From positions 1 to 53,577 of the forward strand of contig CALJJZ010000041.1 in the NCBI GenBank assembly GCA_937973635.1: a stretch of DNA of 53,577 bases, read 5' to 3'. Each line of letters starts with the position of its first letter. The first letter of the stretch is position 1. Source of the DNA: an uncultured Bacillota bacterium. Lineage in GTDB: Bacteria > Bacillota > Dethiobacteria > DTU022 > UBA8154. The notes beneath the pieces are model-generated. The model saw nothing but the letters and a program-made list of their open reading frames with translations. It searched no databases and was not told the DNA's origin. Position numbers and translations under genes: made by a program. Of the stretch, positions 31,035 to 40,941 are shown one piece after another.

Positions 31035-32561
31035 TTAGGTAAAATAGAGACATATTTTTGTGCCCGTACCGTCAAGGCTGCGCCCCACTTCTATCCTGCC
31101 TCCCAGCTGGTGCTCACCGAGCATCTGCACTAAGCGGAAACCGATAGAAGAGGGCCTTTTCAGGTCAAAATGGGGGGGCAAGCCTATGCCGTTGTCCGTT
31201 ACCTCAAGGCGGTACCAGCAACCTTCCTGTTCTAGCCTTACACTTATTTCCCAGGGCATGGCGTCAGAGCCGGCTGCTCCCCCAGGAAAAGCATGTTTTA
31301 AGGCATTGGAGACCGTTTCATGGACAATTAGGCCACAGGGGATAGCTGTATCCAGATCCATCTCCACACCTTGCGCTTCTACACAAATATTTACGTTTTC
31401 TTTAAGCTGGGAAAAGTCGTACAGGTGCGAAACAAGGGTCTGCAGGTACGCATGCATATTAATACGGGAAAGTCTCTTGGAGCGGTAGAGTTTTTCATGT
31501 ACCAGGGCCATGGAAAAGATACGATTGCTTAGCTCCTGGAGCATGGCAGCTGTTTTCCCGTCCTCCAAAAGCCGGCGTTGCATATCGATCAGGCTGATAA
31601 TCACAGACAAATTGTTTTTAACGCGGTGGTGTGTCTCCCGCAGGAGGACTTCGTTTTCTTCCAGGGAACTCTTCAGTTTGCCTTCGTAATCTTTGAGGTC
31701 AGTAATATCCGTGGCGATCTGCAGGTGGGCCATACGCCCATCTACCCATTCGATGGCCCGGTCTTGGCAGTAAAACCAGCGCCCGCTATAGCTGTCCCAG
31801 TGTTCCCACCTGTAGACGCCTGCGGGAAGCCCCTCTTCATCGACCAGCCTGTCCACAGGACAGGATTTACAGAAAACGGTTTGGCCGTGTTGAAATACCT
31901 CCCAACACTTTTCCCCCAGTATGCGGGTATTACCCCTGTTGCACATCGCCGAGCCATAGGCGTTGACGTACAATAGCTCACAGCTCTGCAAATCGCTGAC
32001 AAAAACCCGTGCATCCATGCTGTCCATGACAATGAGAAGCCTTAAATGGGCTTCGGTAAGTTCCTGTCCAATTACCTCCTGTTTTGCTTCAGGCAGAATA
32101 GGATACAGCCCCTCCCCACTGTCTAGGATAAGGCGGAAAAGCAAAACAAGATATCCCGACCCATTATTGCAGGCTGTAATCTCATACCAACGCTTTAATA
32201 GTTTATGGTATTTCCTGAAAATGGTGCAACCATTACACAAAGCAGCCCGGGCAAAGGTTCCTGCCCAGTCAAAGGCCGATCCGTCCAGTTGCGGCAGTAA
32301 AGTTTTAAAAGTGAGGCCGACGATCTTTTCCCCGCTAAGACCGGCCAGGGCCATAAAAGCAGCGTTTACCTCAAGAAAAAGGTAGTCTACGGGAGTACCG
32401 TCAGGATCCTGGATGATTTTCTGGTAGACAAAGGCATCGGGCAGGCTTTGCATTAGCGTCAAAAGCAGTTCGGACGCTGGTTCCATAACCTCATAAACCC
32501 CCAGGGCAATCTTCTGCAGTGTTTTTGGTCCTACAGTCAGCTGGTGGGGCAACCTTGGCAC
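31035..32561 (-). CDS. PAS-domain sensor kinase, HisKA_2 type
   Basis: A 508-residue soluble histidine kinase. Two PAS-type domains (about residues 30-140 and 165-290) are followed by the HisKA_2 dimerisation helix with the phosphoacceptor in LLRETHHRVKNNLSVIISLIDMQRRL (near residue 315) and a HATPase domain (N box CGLIVHETVSNALKHAF, G box DNGIGLP). The second PAS carries four Cys (CNRGN, EKC, FCKSCPVD) that could bind a metal or redox cofactor. Start is GTG 32561, five bases after the stop of the receiver-phosphatase gene. This kinase is the likely donor to that receiver. Confidence 0.9.
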   Translation of the reverse strand: MPRLPHQLTVGPKTLQKIALGVYEVMEPASELLLTLMQSLPDAFVYQKIIQDPDGTPVDYLFLEVNAAFMALAGLSGEKIVGLTFKTLLPQLDGSAFDWAGTFARAALCNGCTIFRKYHKLLKRWYEITACNNGSGYLVLLFRLILDSGEGLYPILPEAKQEVIGQELTEAHLRLLIVMDSMDARVFVSDLQSCELLYVNAYGSAMCNRGNTRILGEKCWEVFQHGQTVFCKSCPVDRLVDEEGLPAGVYRWEHWDSYSGRWFYCQDRAIEWVDGRMAHLQIATDITDLKDYEGKLKSSLEENEVLLRETHHRVKNNLSVIISLIDMQRRLLEDGKTAAMLQELSNRIFSMALVHEKLYRSKRLSRINMHAYLQTLVSHLYDFSQLKENVNICVEAQGVEMDLDTAIPCGLIVHETVSNALKHAFPGGAAGSDAMPWEISVRLEQEGCWYRLEVTDNGIGLPPHFDLKRPSSIGFRLVQMLGEHQLGGRIEVGRSLDGTGTKICLYFT

Positions 32562-32567
32562 AGATAA

Positions 32568-34184
32568 TCAGCAGGCTGGCCCCTTCTCTACCTGCTTAGT
32601 TTCAACCTGCAAAATCAAAAAGGTTATATCGTCCTTACCCTGTAAAGAGCCGCCGTTAAAACGGCGGAAATCCTCGTTAATAGCGTGTACAATTTGCTCA
32701 GGCGGCAGGTGCGCGTTAGCGTAAAAAACCTCGGCCAGCCTTTCCCTGTAATATACGCCCTCAACAAGCTGTTCCGGGAGCCCGTCCGTCGTAAAAAGGA
32801 TGGTAGTACCGGGGGTAAGCCTAATGGAATCATCCTGAAAGCTGTACATCCCCTCCGGAAGATAAGAAGTAACAAAAATCCCCCTAGCCGTAAGTTCAGA
32901 CCTCTCGCCGTTTTCCCATTGTACCAGCGGCATTTCATGGAAACCAGCACCGCAGTATGTCAGCTCCAGGCTATCCAGGTCCAGCACATTGATAAAAATA
33001 CAGAAATACAGTTCCTCGGGGTAGTTCTCCTTTTTAAACTGCTGCACCAAGTAACGCAGCAAGTTGGCAGGGCTAATCCTTGTAGGGGACATAAGGGAAA
33101 CGTAATTATTTACGTTATGCCGAATAAACAAACTGAACATGGCCCCGTCCAGACCATGCCCCACCACATCGGAAAGATAAAAAACAAGCTTCCTGCCGAC
33201 TTGTATGAGATCGTAATAGTCTCCGCCTAGCTTGTGCGCCGGTTGAAAATGGGCGCCAAAGGAAATACCGCATACAGTAGGCAGGGATACAGGCAAAGTA
33301 CCGGTATAAATCTGGACGGCCCTTTCCATTTCCTTGTCCAGCTGGGCCTGGAACCGTTCCAGCTCCACAGTACAGCGCTTCGTATGCTGCCGCAGCGTTT
33401 CTTCTGCTTTTTTGCGCTCTGTAATATCCCTTGTACTGAACAAGATCTCTTTTCGCTCCCCATTTTTATCCAGAAGGAAATTACCAACCGTTTCCAAGTA
33501 GAGATAGCTGCCATCGGCACAGCGGCACCTGTACTCTATCTTAAGTGCTTGCTCAATTTCAGGGTTAGCTAAAAAATTTTTAAACGCTCCCAAGACATGG
33601 GGCAAATCAGCGGGGTGGACAAAATCCAAAATATTTTTATCGATTAAATCGTCAGGATCATAACCCAGAACCCTGTAAGAGGCGCCCACAAATCTAATTT
33701 TGCCCTTCAGGTCGGTTAAAGCAACCAGATCAAAGATATGATCAACTATCTTTTTATAAAGCTCTTCGCTCTGGCGCAAGGCTCTGCCGGCGGCCTTCAA
33801 CTGCTGTTCAAGGCTGTACTTATGTAAGGCAATCTCAATAGTGGCAATCAGCTCCCGTTCTTTTACAGGTTTAACCAGGTAAGAGTAGGGGAGCGTTTCT
33901 CTGGCCCTTTTGATTAAAATATCGTCGGCATAGGCAGTTAAGTAGATTACGGGTACGTCTGCCACTTTCCTGATGTAGTGCGCTACCTCGATGCCATCAA
34001 GCTTTCCGGCGAGTTTGATGTCTATGAGCACGAGATCTGGCTTACGGGCACACAACAGACTTAAAGCCGCTTCCCCGGAAGGCACAGCGCTTAGCACACC
34101 GTATCCTGCCGCTACAAGCATATCCTCCAGGTTGGCACAGATTATCCCATCATCTTCAACGATGAGGATATTCTCTGCGGGCAT
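32568..34184 (-). CDS. receiver-PAS-SpoIIE phosphatase response regulator
   Basis: A 538-residue regulator. The N-terminal receiver (residues 4-120) has the acidic pocket EDD and the phosphoacceptor Asp55 (LVLIDIKLAG). A PAS domain follows (about 145-255), then a short coiled coil and a PP2C/SpoIIE phosphatase (about 310-530) with ISFGAHFQPAHKLGGDYYDLIQVG, DVVGHGLDGAM and GKDDITFLIL. Such proteins dephosphorylate anti-sigma-factor antagonists in partner switching. The start has AAGGAGG six bases upstream and overlaps the previous phosphatase gene by 43 bases. Confidence 0.92.
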   Translation of the reverse strand: MPAENILIVEDDGIICANLEDMLVAAGYGVLSAVPSGEAALSLLCARKPDLVLIDIKLAGKLDGIEVAHYIRKVADVPVIYLTAYADDILIKRARETLPYSYLVKPVKERELIATIEIALHKYSLEQQLKAAGRALRQSEELYKKIVDHIFDLVALTDLKGKIRFVGASYRVLGYDPDDLIDKNILDFVHPADLPHVLGAFKNFLANPEIEQALKIEYRCRCADGSYLYLETVGNFLLDKNGERKEILFSTRDITERKKAEETLRQHTKRCTVELERFQAQLDKEMERAVQIYTGTLPVSLPTVCGISFGAHFQPAHKLGGDYYDLIQVGRKLVFYLSDVVGHGLDGAMFSLFIRHNVNNYVSLMSPTRISPANLLRYLVQQFKKENYPEELYFCIFINVLDLDSLELTYCGAGFHEMPLVQWENGERSELTARGIFVTSYLPEGMYSFQDDSIRLTPGTTILFTTDGLPEQLVEGVYYRERLAEVFYANAHLPPEQIVHAINEDFRRFNGGSLQGKDDITFLILQVETKQVEKGPAC

Positions 34185-35617
34185 GAAAAACCTCCTTCTC
34201 CGCTTTCTCCGCTCTCATTCCACTTTTGACCGCTGCCGGAGGAGGGATGAAGTTGCAAAATCAAGAAAGTAATGTCATCCTTTCCCTGTAACGAACCGCC
34301 ATTAAAACGGCGGAAATCTTCGGTTACAGCCCGGGCAATTTCCTGGGGAGAAAGGTGCGCGTTGGCGAAAAAAACTTCCTCCAGCCTTTCGACGTAATAC
34401 AACCCAGCATAGCCCTGTTCAGACAAACCGTCTGTATTTAAAAAGATGGTACTGCCAGGTGTTAACATCAGTCTGCCTTCCGTAAATTTATTAACCCCTT
34501 CAAGTCCAAGGAAAAAATTCAGGATAAACATATTGTTGCCCGCGAGTTTAAGTTTCCTACCGTCGCCCAGGCGGACAAAAGGCGTGTCCTGGAAACCTGC
34601 CTGGCTGTAGGACAGTTCCATACTTTCCAGGTTGAGCACGCAAACAAAAGCGCAGATAAACAGCTCTTCAGGGTAATTTTCCCGGCAGAATTGCTCAGCC
34701 AGGAAGTCCAGTATGGCTGCGGGCTTGATTGCTTCAGCCGGGGCCAGAGAAACGTAATTTTTGACCGTATATTTAATAAAAACGCTTAGCATGGCTCCAT
34801 CAAGGCCATGCCCGGAAACATCGGAGAGGTAAAAAACCAGCCTGTTCCCCCGGTGCAGCACGTCATAAAAATCGCCTCCCAGCCTTTGAGCAGGCTGATA
34901 ATAAGCGGCAAAGGAAAGGCCTGGGATTCGGGGAAAGCTCCGGGGCAGCAGACTTTGGTGCAGCTGCCGGGCTTTATCCATTTCTATCTCCAGCTGCCCG
35001 TTCAGCGTTTCCAGTTCTGCGGTATAACGGGCTATTTTTTCCCGGGCATTTTTTTGTTCCGTAATGTCGCTGACCACAACCAGGAGCTTCGGCCCGTCCT
35101 GAAAGGAAAAGGGGTCGGGCAGGGTCGGCAGGGCTGCAGCCTCAATACGCACAGGGAGAAGGTATCTATCGCTATACCACAGGGACAGCTCCATGTTTTT
35201 ATGCCTGGGATTTTTAAAAAAGGCCCGGTAACGGGCAGCAAAGCCGGCCCGTTCCTTTTCGCTGATAAACCTGCTGAACGGCTTGCCCGTTACCCCGGCA
35301 GAATCCTGCCCTACCATACCGCAAAAAGTCTCGTTGGCCTGCCTGATTATGCCCGTGCTATCCAGAACAAGGTAACCCACAGGCGCTTTATGAAAAAGCT
35401 GAAAAAAACAGGCATAAGACCTTTCCAGTTCTTCTTGAGCCTGGCGCAGCTCGTCGTTCTGCAATTCCAGTTCTATTTGATGTACCTGCAGTTCATGCAG
35501 GAGCTTTTTCATTACCAGAGCTCCAGGAGGAGCATCGCTTGTTGTTTTTAGTTCCCTTACAAAAACCTCTGCTTTCTGACGGAGCCTTTTTAACCTGTCG
35601 TCATCGCCACCATCCAA
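34142..35617 (-). CDS. PAS-SpoIIE phosphatase
   Basis: A 491-residue paralogue of the next gene without a receiver. A coiled-coil N-terminus (LHELQVHQIELELQNDELRQAQEELERSY) precedes a PAS domain at about residues 65-195. The PP2C/SpoIIE domain (about 230-450) carries LSFAAYYQPAQRLGGDFYDVLHRG, DVSGHGLDGAM and GKDDITFLIL, so metal-binding Asp residues are retained. The coiled coil resembles that of the upstream CheB-CheR fusion and may mediate contact with it. The C-terminus is Gly/Ser rich and overlaps the downstream gene. Confidence 0.92.
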   Translation of the reverse strand: MDGGDDDRLKRLRQKAEVFVRELKTTSDAPPGALVMKKLLHELQVHQIELELQNDELRQAQEELERSYACFFQLFHKAPVGYLVLDSTGIIRQANETFCGMVGQDSAGVTGKPFSRFISEKERAGFAARYRAFFKNPRHKNMELSLWYSDRYLLPVRIEAAALPTLPDPFSFQDGPKLLVVVSDITEQKNAREKIARYTAELETLNGQLEIEMDKARQLHQSLLPRSFPRIPGLSFAAYYQPAQRLGGDFYDVLHRGNRLVFYLSDVSGHGLDGAMLSVFIKYTVKNYVSLAPAEAIKPAAILDFLAEQFCRENYPEELFICAFVCVLNLESMELSYSQAGFQDTPFVRLGDGRKLKLAGNNMFILNFFLGLEGVNKFTEGRLMLTPGSTIFLNTDGLSEQGYAGLYYVERLEEVFFANAHLSPQEIARAVTEDFRRFNGGSLQGKDDITFLILQLHPSSGSGQKWNESGESGEGGFSCPQRISSSLKMMG

Positions 35618-35640
35618 GACAAAACGCCTCCTTCTGCAGC

Positions 35641-38600
35641 TTAACCCTCACTTCCAGAGTTGTTTTCCCTCTGGTTGCCGGCCTTTACCTCGCTGAAAAC
35701 AATATAAACCTGGTATGGCTTCTCTTCCCCTGGCCTGAATTGAGGGATAGCATCTACAACAAACCAGGTATAGTCATTTTTCCAGGGGTTAAATATACCC
35801 ATCACCATGCCATGGACCTCTGCGCCGGTTTTTAACGCCATCATGGCAGGAAATTCGCTCTCCGGCAAAGGAGAACCGTCTTCGCGCACCGCCCGCCAGG
35901 CAGCACCGCTGGAAGCAAGCTCCTGCAACTGTTCTAGGGTTAAACCTAGAATCTTTAAAGCGGCAGGATTGGCTGAAATGATACGTCCGTCTGCTTCTTG
36001 GAAAATAACACCCTGCAGCATAGTTTCAAAAAGGAGCTGGTAATCTTCCTCACGTTTACGTAGTTCCCTTTCAGCCATTTTAAGCCCCGTTATATCCACT
36101 GCCAGTTCCAGGCGCACGTCTCGCCCGTCAGGCCATTTGATCATCTGGTCCACAAGCTGATATTCTCTGTTGTTTACAGGGCTTTTGTATTCCCAGGTAT
36201 ATGGTTTATAATGCATCTGCCTGATTATGGAGTTTGTGCAAAATTCACAAGGCTCTAAACGGCCTTGCAGTTCCCGGTAACATATCCCTCCCACTAGTTC
36301 GCTGCCAAAGGCTTCCTGAGCAGCTTTGTTGGCGTAGAGGATTTCATAATTATCCATATCAGAGACATAAATAATTTGGTTAATCCCGTCAAAGATGGAG
36401 AAGAGCTGTGCCCGTTCATGCTTTAGTTTATTTTCAGTTTCTTTTAACGGGCCAATATCTGTAAAAGTAATTACTGCTCCAGACGAAACGGGCCCACCTA
36501 CGGCATAGGGGAGCACACGCATAAGGTAAGATTCGCCGCCTTCCGTGCATACTTCAACTTCGCTGGCTTTGCCCGTTTCTACCACCCTCTTCACCACAGC
36601 CAAGGGATCGACATCTTTGAGCCTGTGGGTAAGATGGGCCAGAGGGCGTCCCAGGTCGCTAGCCAAAATACGGTATATCCGGGCTGTTTCCGGGGTAAAC
36701 CTGCGGATCTCCAGGTTCTCGTCCAAAAATATGGTCCCAATACGGGTGGCAGCCATAAGGTTGTCCAGGTCATTGGTTATCTCTGTGAGTTCCAATATTT
36801 TGCTTTGGTACTCAGCATTAACGGTATGCAGTTCTTCATTTACAGATTGCAGCTCTTCGTTGGTGCTCTGAAGCTCCTCATTACTGGCAAGGAGTTCCTC
36901 GTTGGTGGCCTGCAGCTCTTCATTGGAGGTTTCCAGTTCTTCGATTGTGGCCTGCAGGTTTTCCTTGGTAAACTGGAGTTCCTGTTCAAGATCATAAATA
37001 CGCTGCTCCGCTTCCCTGCTAATATCAAATTCCTGGACCTCGCCCTCGCTGCCTGAGAGCTTGCGTTTGGGCAAAGGCAGATCTTGAATTATCAATGCAG
37101 CCAGGGGTTCCTGGCCACGCTTGGCCGGCAGCAGGCGGATCTGTAATTGCACCAGCTTGGTCCCGCCGGGCCAAGGCAGGCGTATGTTGGTGTATTTGAT
37201 CTCTTTGCCATCATGGAACACTTTCTGCAGGCCGGTGGCCATGGGAATGGCCAGCTCTTTCTCCGCCATACGACAGATGTCATAAACCACCTTGCCTGAA
37301 GGAAGATGCAGAAAGCCGGAAGCATCGCCCACAAGGTGCAAAAGCTCCATACGTTCATTTACCACCGCCACCAGCCGGACATACTCCTCTACCAGGGACT
37401 GGAGCAAACGCTCCTGCAGCCGTTCCTCCTCCCTCACTCCCGGTATCTTGCGTCCCTGAGAGAAACGATTTGCATATTGTTTTAATGTCAGCTCCCCTTC
37501 CGCCCCTTCAAATTGCAGGGTTTCGGCAGGAGGGCGTTTTTTACCCCGTGAGCAAAAAATTTTAAATTTATGGTGTAGCGTTTCAAAATACTCCCCCAAA
37601 TCCCCCGGCATCTCACTTGTCCCCAGAAGTAGGATCCCCCGAGGATTAAGGGAAAAGTTAAACATTTCCATAACTTTTTGCTGCAAGACAGGCTGAAGAT
37701 AGATAAGCAAGTTTCGGCAACTTATAAAATCGATTTTAGTAAAGGGCGGGTCTTTAACCAGATTATGCCGGGCGAAAACTACCATCTCCCGGAGAGAACG
37801 CTGGACCTGGTACTGCTCGCCCCGGCGCAGAAAATACTTGCTTAAAAATCCAGGAGGCATATCAGCAGCAATACTCTCGGGATAAACGCCGTTGCTTGCA
37901 TAAAGGATGGCGTCTTTGTCAATATCAGTGGCAAATATCTTGATGTTTAAAGGGCGTTTTATCCTCTCCATACCTTCCCGGGACAGGATAGCTAGGGAAT
38001 ATGCTTCCTCGCCGGTAGAGCAACCAGCTACCCAGAAACGGGCTTCCCGGTGCGTAAGGCCTCCTAGAAACCCGGGGAGGATTTTCTCCGCAAGCTCGTC
38101 AAAGACTTCCCGGTCCCGGAAAAAACTAGTCACCCCTATGAGTAATTCGCGGTAGAGGGTGGTAATCTCCCCCGGCCTGTTTTCCAGCATGCGCACATAT
38201 TCCCGTAAATCATTAAGCTGGTTTACAGTCATACGGCGTTCGATGCGCCGTACAATGGTACTGGGTTTGTAAAACGTAAAATCTACGCTCGTCTGCTCTC
38301 GCAGCAAGGCAAAGATCCTGGTCAAACCGTCTTCATCGGAAAGTAATGCCCGGGGCAAACTGGCAGGGACGGTAAAAGTGCTGTTTGTAAAGGAGAGGAG
38401 GCGTGCCGGCATCTCTTCCGGGGGGAGGATCACATCGGCCAGACCTGTGGCAATGGCCGCCCGCGGCATGCCGTCAAACTTGGCAGATTCCTCGCTCTGT
38501 ACCATGATCATGCCTCCGGCTTCTTTGATGGCACGGATGCCGCGCACCCCATCACTGCCTGTGCCCGAAAGGATGATGGCCACAGCTTTGTCTCCCTGAT

Positions 38601-38979
38601 CATCGGCCAGGGATCTGAGGAATATATCTATGGGCAAATTAATGCCCCGGCTATGGTCCATATCGCTGAGGATCAGCCTACCGTGGAAAATAGTCAGCTG
38701 TTTACGGGGCGGGATCAGGTATACCGTATTGGGCAGTACGTGCATCCCTTCCTCGGCGCGGCGGACAGTCATAGGCGTCCGTTTTGCCAGCAGTTCCACC
38801 ATAAGGCTCTTATAATCGGGAGAAAGGTGCTGAATAACAATAAAGGCTAGGTCGCTGTCCGCAGGCATGTGGGTAAAAAAGGCGTCCAGAGCCTCCAGCC
38901 CTCCGGCCGAAGCGCCAATTCCCACGTAATAACGGGGTTCTTTCTCTGCAGTATTTACAGGTTGCAGACAATCTGTCAT
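35641..38979 (-). CDS. CheB-CheR-coiled coil-PAS fusion protein
   Basis: A 1112-residue fusion. Residues about 15-200 are a CheB methylesterase domain (GIGASAGGLEAL with Ser24, VIQHLSPDYKSLM, SGTGSDGVRG). Residues about 215-485 are a CheR methyltransferase (VRRIERRMTVNQL, VTSFFRDREVFDEL, FWVAGCSTGEEAYSLAI, FATDIDKDAI, FISCRNLLIYL). A long heptad coiled coil (about 665-740, many NEELQSTNEEL repeats) leads to at least two to three PAS domains. No chemotaxis genes are nearby; such fusions are thought to signal outside chemotaxis. It heads the four-gene signalling operon. Confidence 0.95.
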   Translation of the reverse strand: MTDCLQPVNTAEKEPRYYVGIGASAGGLEALDAFFTHMPADSDLAFIVIQHLSPDYKSLMVELLAKRTPMTVRRAEEGMHVLPNTVYLIPPRKQLTIFHGRLILSDMDHSRGINLPIDIFLRSLADDQGDKAVAIILSGTGSDGVRGIRAIKEAGGMIMVQSEESAKFDGMPRAAIATGLADVILPPEEMPARLLSFTNSTFTVPASLPRALLSDEDGLTRIFALLREQTSVDFTFYKPSTIVRRIERRMTVNQLNDLREYVRMLENRPGEITTLYRELLIGVTSFFRDREVFDELAEKILPGFLGGLTHREARFWVAGCSTGEEAYSLAILSREGMERIKRPLNIKIFATDIDKDAILYASNGVYPESIAADMPPGFLSKYFLRRGEQYQVQRSLREMVVFARHNLVKDPPFTKIDFISCRNLLIYLQPVLQQKVMEMFNFSLNPRGILLLGTSEMPGDLGEYFETLHHKFKIFCSRGKKRPPAETLQFEGAEGELTLKQYANRFSQGRKIPGVREEERLQERLLQSLVEEYVRLVAVVNERMELLHLVGDASGFLHLPSGKVVYDICRMAEKELAIPMATGLQKVFHDGKEIKYTNIRLPWPGGTKLVQLQIRLLPAKRGQEPLAALIIQDLPLPKRKLSGSEGEVQEFDISREAEQRIYDLEQELQFTKENLQATIEELETSNEELQATNEELLASNEELQSTNEELQSVNEELHTVNAEYQSKILELTEITNDLDNLMAATRIGTIFLDENLEIRRFTPETARIYRILASDLGRPLAHLTHRLKDVDPLAVVKRVVETGKASEVEVCTEGGESYLMRVLPYAVGGPVSSGAVITFTDIGPLKETENKLKHERAQLFSIFDGINQIIYVSDMDNYEILYANKAAQEAFGSELVGGICYRELQGRLEPCEFCTNSIIRQMHYKPYTWEYKSPVNNREYQLVDQMIKWPDGRDVRLELAVDITGLKMAERELRKREEDYQLLFETMLQGVIFQEADGRIISANPAALKILGLTLEQLQELASSGAAWRAVREDGSPLPESEFPAMMALKTGAEVHGMVMGIFNPWKNDYTWFVVDAIPQFRPGEEKPYQVYIVFSEVKAGNQRENNSGSEG

Positions 38980-39156
38980 GCTTTCAACTCTCCCCGGGAA
39001 AAAGAGAAATATGCTTAAAAATAAAAAATATATTCAACATTTACCCGCGAAACCCTTTTTATTTAATCCTGAAATTATTTCGCTACAATAATATTATTTA
39101 CCTGCAAATAATTCAACAACTACACCTTTTTCCCTGCCAATATGGGCAGCGCCGCA

Positions 39157-39212
39157 TATAATATAAAAACTGGTGCCAGCGATGGATCGCCCTCCTATGA
39201 CAGGCACCAGTT
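39157..39212 (+). promoter_or_regulatory. promoter -10 and perfect 10-bp inverted repeat in the amidase leader
   Basis: TATAAT at 39157-39162 is followed seven bases past its start region by AACTGGTGCC (39168-39177), which pairs perfectly with GGCACCAGTT (39203-39212) around a 25-base loop. The repeat would lie at the very 5' end of the transcript. No convincing -35 was seen, though CTGCC-N6-GGCAG lies in that place. Confidence 0.45.
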
Positions 39213-39235
39213 CCGGCACAGAAGCAGGGAGAAAG

Positions 39236-39718
39236 ATGCCTTATAACCGCGAAACAGCAGTAGCATACGCAGAAAGATGGTGGAACAGGCGTAACCCCGA
39301 GTACATCTCCTTTGAATTTAACTGTACAAATTATGTCTCCCAATGCCTGCGGGCCGGAGGCGCGCCCATCTGGGGCTATCCCTATACGGAAAGGGGCTGG
39401 TGGTACGTCGATCATCTGTGGAGCTTGAGCTGGTCCGTAGCCCATGCCCTTTACTGGTACTTAAGGACTTCCACAACGGGCCTGCAGGCACAGATAATGG
39501 CATTGCCTGAAGAGCTCATGCCGGGAGATATAATCTGTTATGATTTTGACGGGGACGGCAGGTGGCAACATAATGCCATCGTCGTAGCCAAGGACGACTG
39601 CAATATGCCCCTGGTAAACGCCAATACTTACGACACGCGCATGCACTACTGGGCCTATGACGATGAAACGGGCTGGGAGATGCATGCCCGGTATGCTTTT
39701 TTCCATATTTACTTTTAA
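39236..39718 (+). CDS. amidase-domain (Amidase_6-like) protein
   Basis: A 160-residue protein resembling the cysteine-type putative amidase domain found in Firmicute cell-wall or sporulation proteins. The N-terminus [24 protein letters not shown] is followed by the catalytic region [14 protein letters not shown] (Cys), a Trp-rich middle part, and [21 protein letters not shown] with the probable catalytic His. I chose ATG 39236 (AGGGAG five bases upstream); starts at 39173 or 39182 would fall inside the leader hairpin. There is no signal peptide, so it may act in the cytosol, mother cell or on lysis. Confidence 0.82.
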   Translation: MPYNRETAVAYAERWWNRRNPEYISFEFNCTNYVSQCLRAGGAPIWGYPYTERGWWYVDHLWSLSWSVAHALYWYLRTSTTGLQAQIMALPEELMPGDIICYDFDGDGRWQHNAIVVAKDDCNMPLVNANTYDTRMHYWAYDDETGWEMHARYAFFHIYF

Positions 39719-39730
39719 ATAAAGACCCAG

Positions 39731-40921
39731 CTAGACGCCGATGATTCCCTCAGGGTACAGGGTGATCTTTTCCAGGTTGCTGCCATTAAAAAAAACCGTA
39801 TTTTCCACCCCTACTACGGCGCTCCCTTTAAATAGTATCTTAGGCTCCAGGGCAAAGACCATTCCCTCAGCAAGGGGGTAATGCTGCCTGGCGGTAAGAA
39901 CAGGCCATTCATCCAGCTCCAGCCCTAAGCCGTGGCCGATAAAGCCAGCTTTGTCCGTGCCATAACCCATGAAATTATCTCCATAACCAAGTTCTGCTGC
40001 CATGCTGAAAGCAAGGTTGGAAAGCTCAGAGCAGGGCATGCCCGGTTTGGCTGCTTTAATTACTTCTCCATGGATTAACAGTGCATCCTGGTGCGCCTTT
40101 TGCAGAGGCAAAGGAGGCGTTCCCAGGCAGAAAATGCGCGTGCAGTCCACACAGTAGCCGTGATAAGCAGTAACGTAATCCACCAGGACAAGATCGCCCT
40201 TTTCTATCCTTTTCCAGCCCGGTCCTTGGGGGTAGGCAGGAGAAAGGCCCGGCCCGCCCGTAGGCCCATCAAAGAAGGAAGAAACTGTAAGATTCGCCCC
40301 AGACATGATATGGCCGTAAAAAACTTCCTGATTGTACTGGCGCATCCGCACAGCACCCTGGTGCCCCAGGGTGCGTACCAGGTGTTCCAGATCTGCAGCG
40401 AACTCTATCTCCCTTTTCCCGGCCTGTAAAAAGCGCGGTACCGACTCTAGCATGCGGCGGGTAATCTCTGCTCCCTGCCTGATTATCTCCAGCTCATAAG
40501 GGCTTTTATACATGCGCAGCTCCTTGATCAAGGGAGAGATGTCCACTATCGTTGCCTCAGGAAAGGTTTCCCGGTAACGGAAATAGAGGGCGGCAGGCAA
40601 GACATCCAGCTCCATCCCCAACTTTTTAACCTGACCTGCCCTTCCCCGTACAGTGGCAGAAACCTTTTGAAAACTCTGCTGATATTCTACGTCAGTCAAG
40701 GAGGTTTCTTTTTGAGCTCGTTCCAGGCTTTTACTTACTAGGTAACAGGCCTCCCCCTCCGCCGGGATCACCAGGTGCCCTTTCTGGCAGCTACCAGTAA
40801 AATAGAACAGGTCCACACCCTGAGTAATAAGGGCAACGCCGATTTCCTGTGCCCGTATTTTTTCCTGCAGTTTACTGATTCTGGCGTCGATTTCAGTTTT
40901 TGGCGTGGTTTCTCCTTGCAC
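39731..40921 (-). CDS. M24 family Xaa-Pro aminopeptidase-like protein
   Basis: A 396-residue creatinase/prolidase-family protein. The N-terminal domain (residues 1-150) is followed by the pita-bread catalytic domain. Metal ligands are visible: two Asp in LVDYVTAYHGYCVDCTRIF, His in GHGLGLELDEWP, Glu in FALEPKI and Glu in VGVENTV. It probably cleaves X-Pro bonds. It starts 20 bases after the hgcB stop, so it is probably co-transcribed with hgcAB, though I know of no required link with mercury methylation. Confidence 0.92.
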   Translation of the reverse strand: MQGETTPKTEIDARISKLQEKIRAQEIGVALITQGVDLFYFTGSCQKGHLVIPAEGEACYLVSKSLERAQKETSLTDVEYQQSFQKVSATVRGRAGQVKKLGMELDVLPAALYFRYRETFPEATIVDISPLIKELRMYKSPYELEIIRQGAEITRRMLESVPRFLQAGKREIEFAADLEHLVRTLGHQGAVRMRQYNQEVFYGHIMSGANLTVSSFFDGPTGGPGLSPAYPQGPGWKRIEKGDLVLVDYVTAYHGYCVDCTRIFCLGTPPLPLQKAHQDALLIHGEVIKAAKPGMPCSELSNLAFSMAAELGYGDNFMGYGTDKAGFIGHGLGLELDEWPVLTARQHYPLAEGMVFALEPKILFKGSAVVGVENTVFFNGSNLEKITLYPEGIIGV

Positions 40922-40941
40922 AGGCTAGAGCCTCCCGTATT

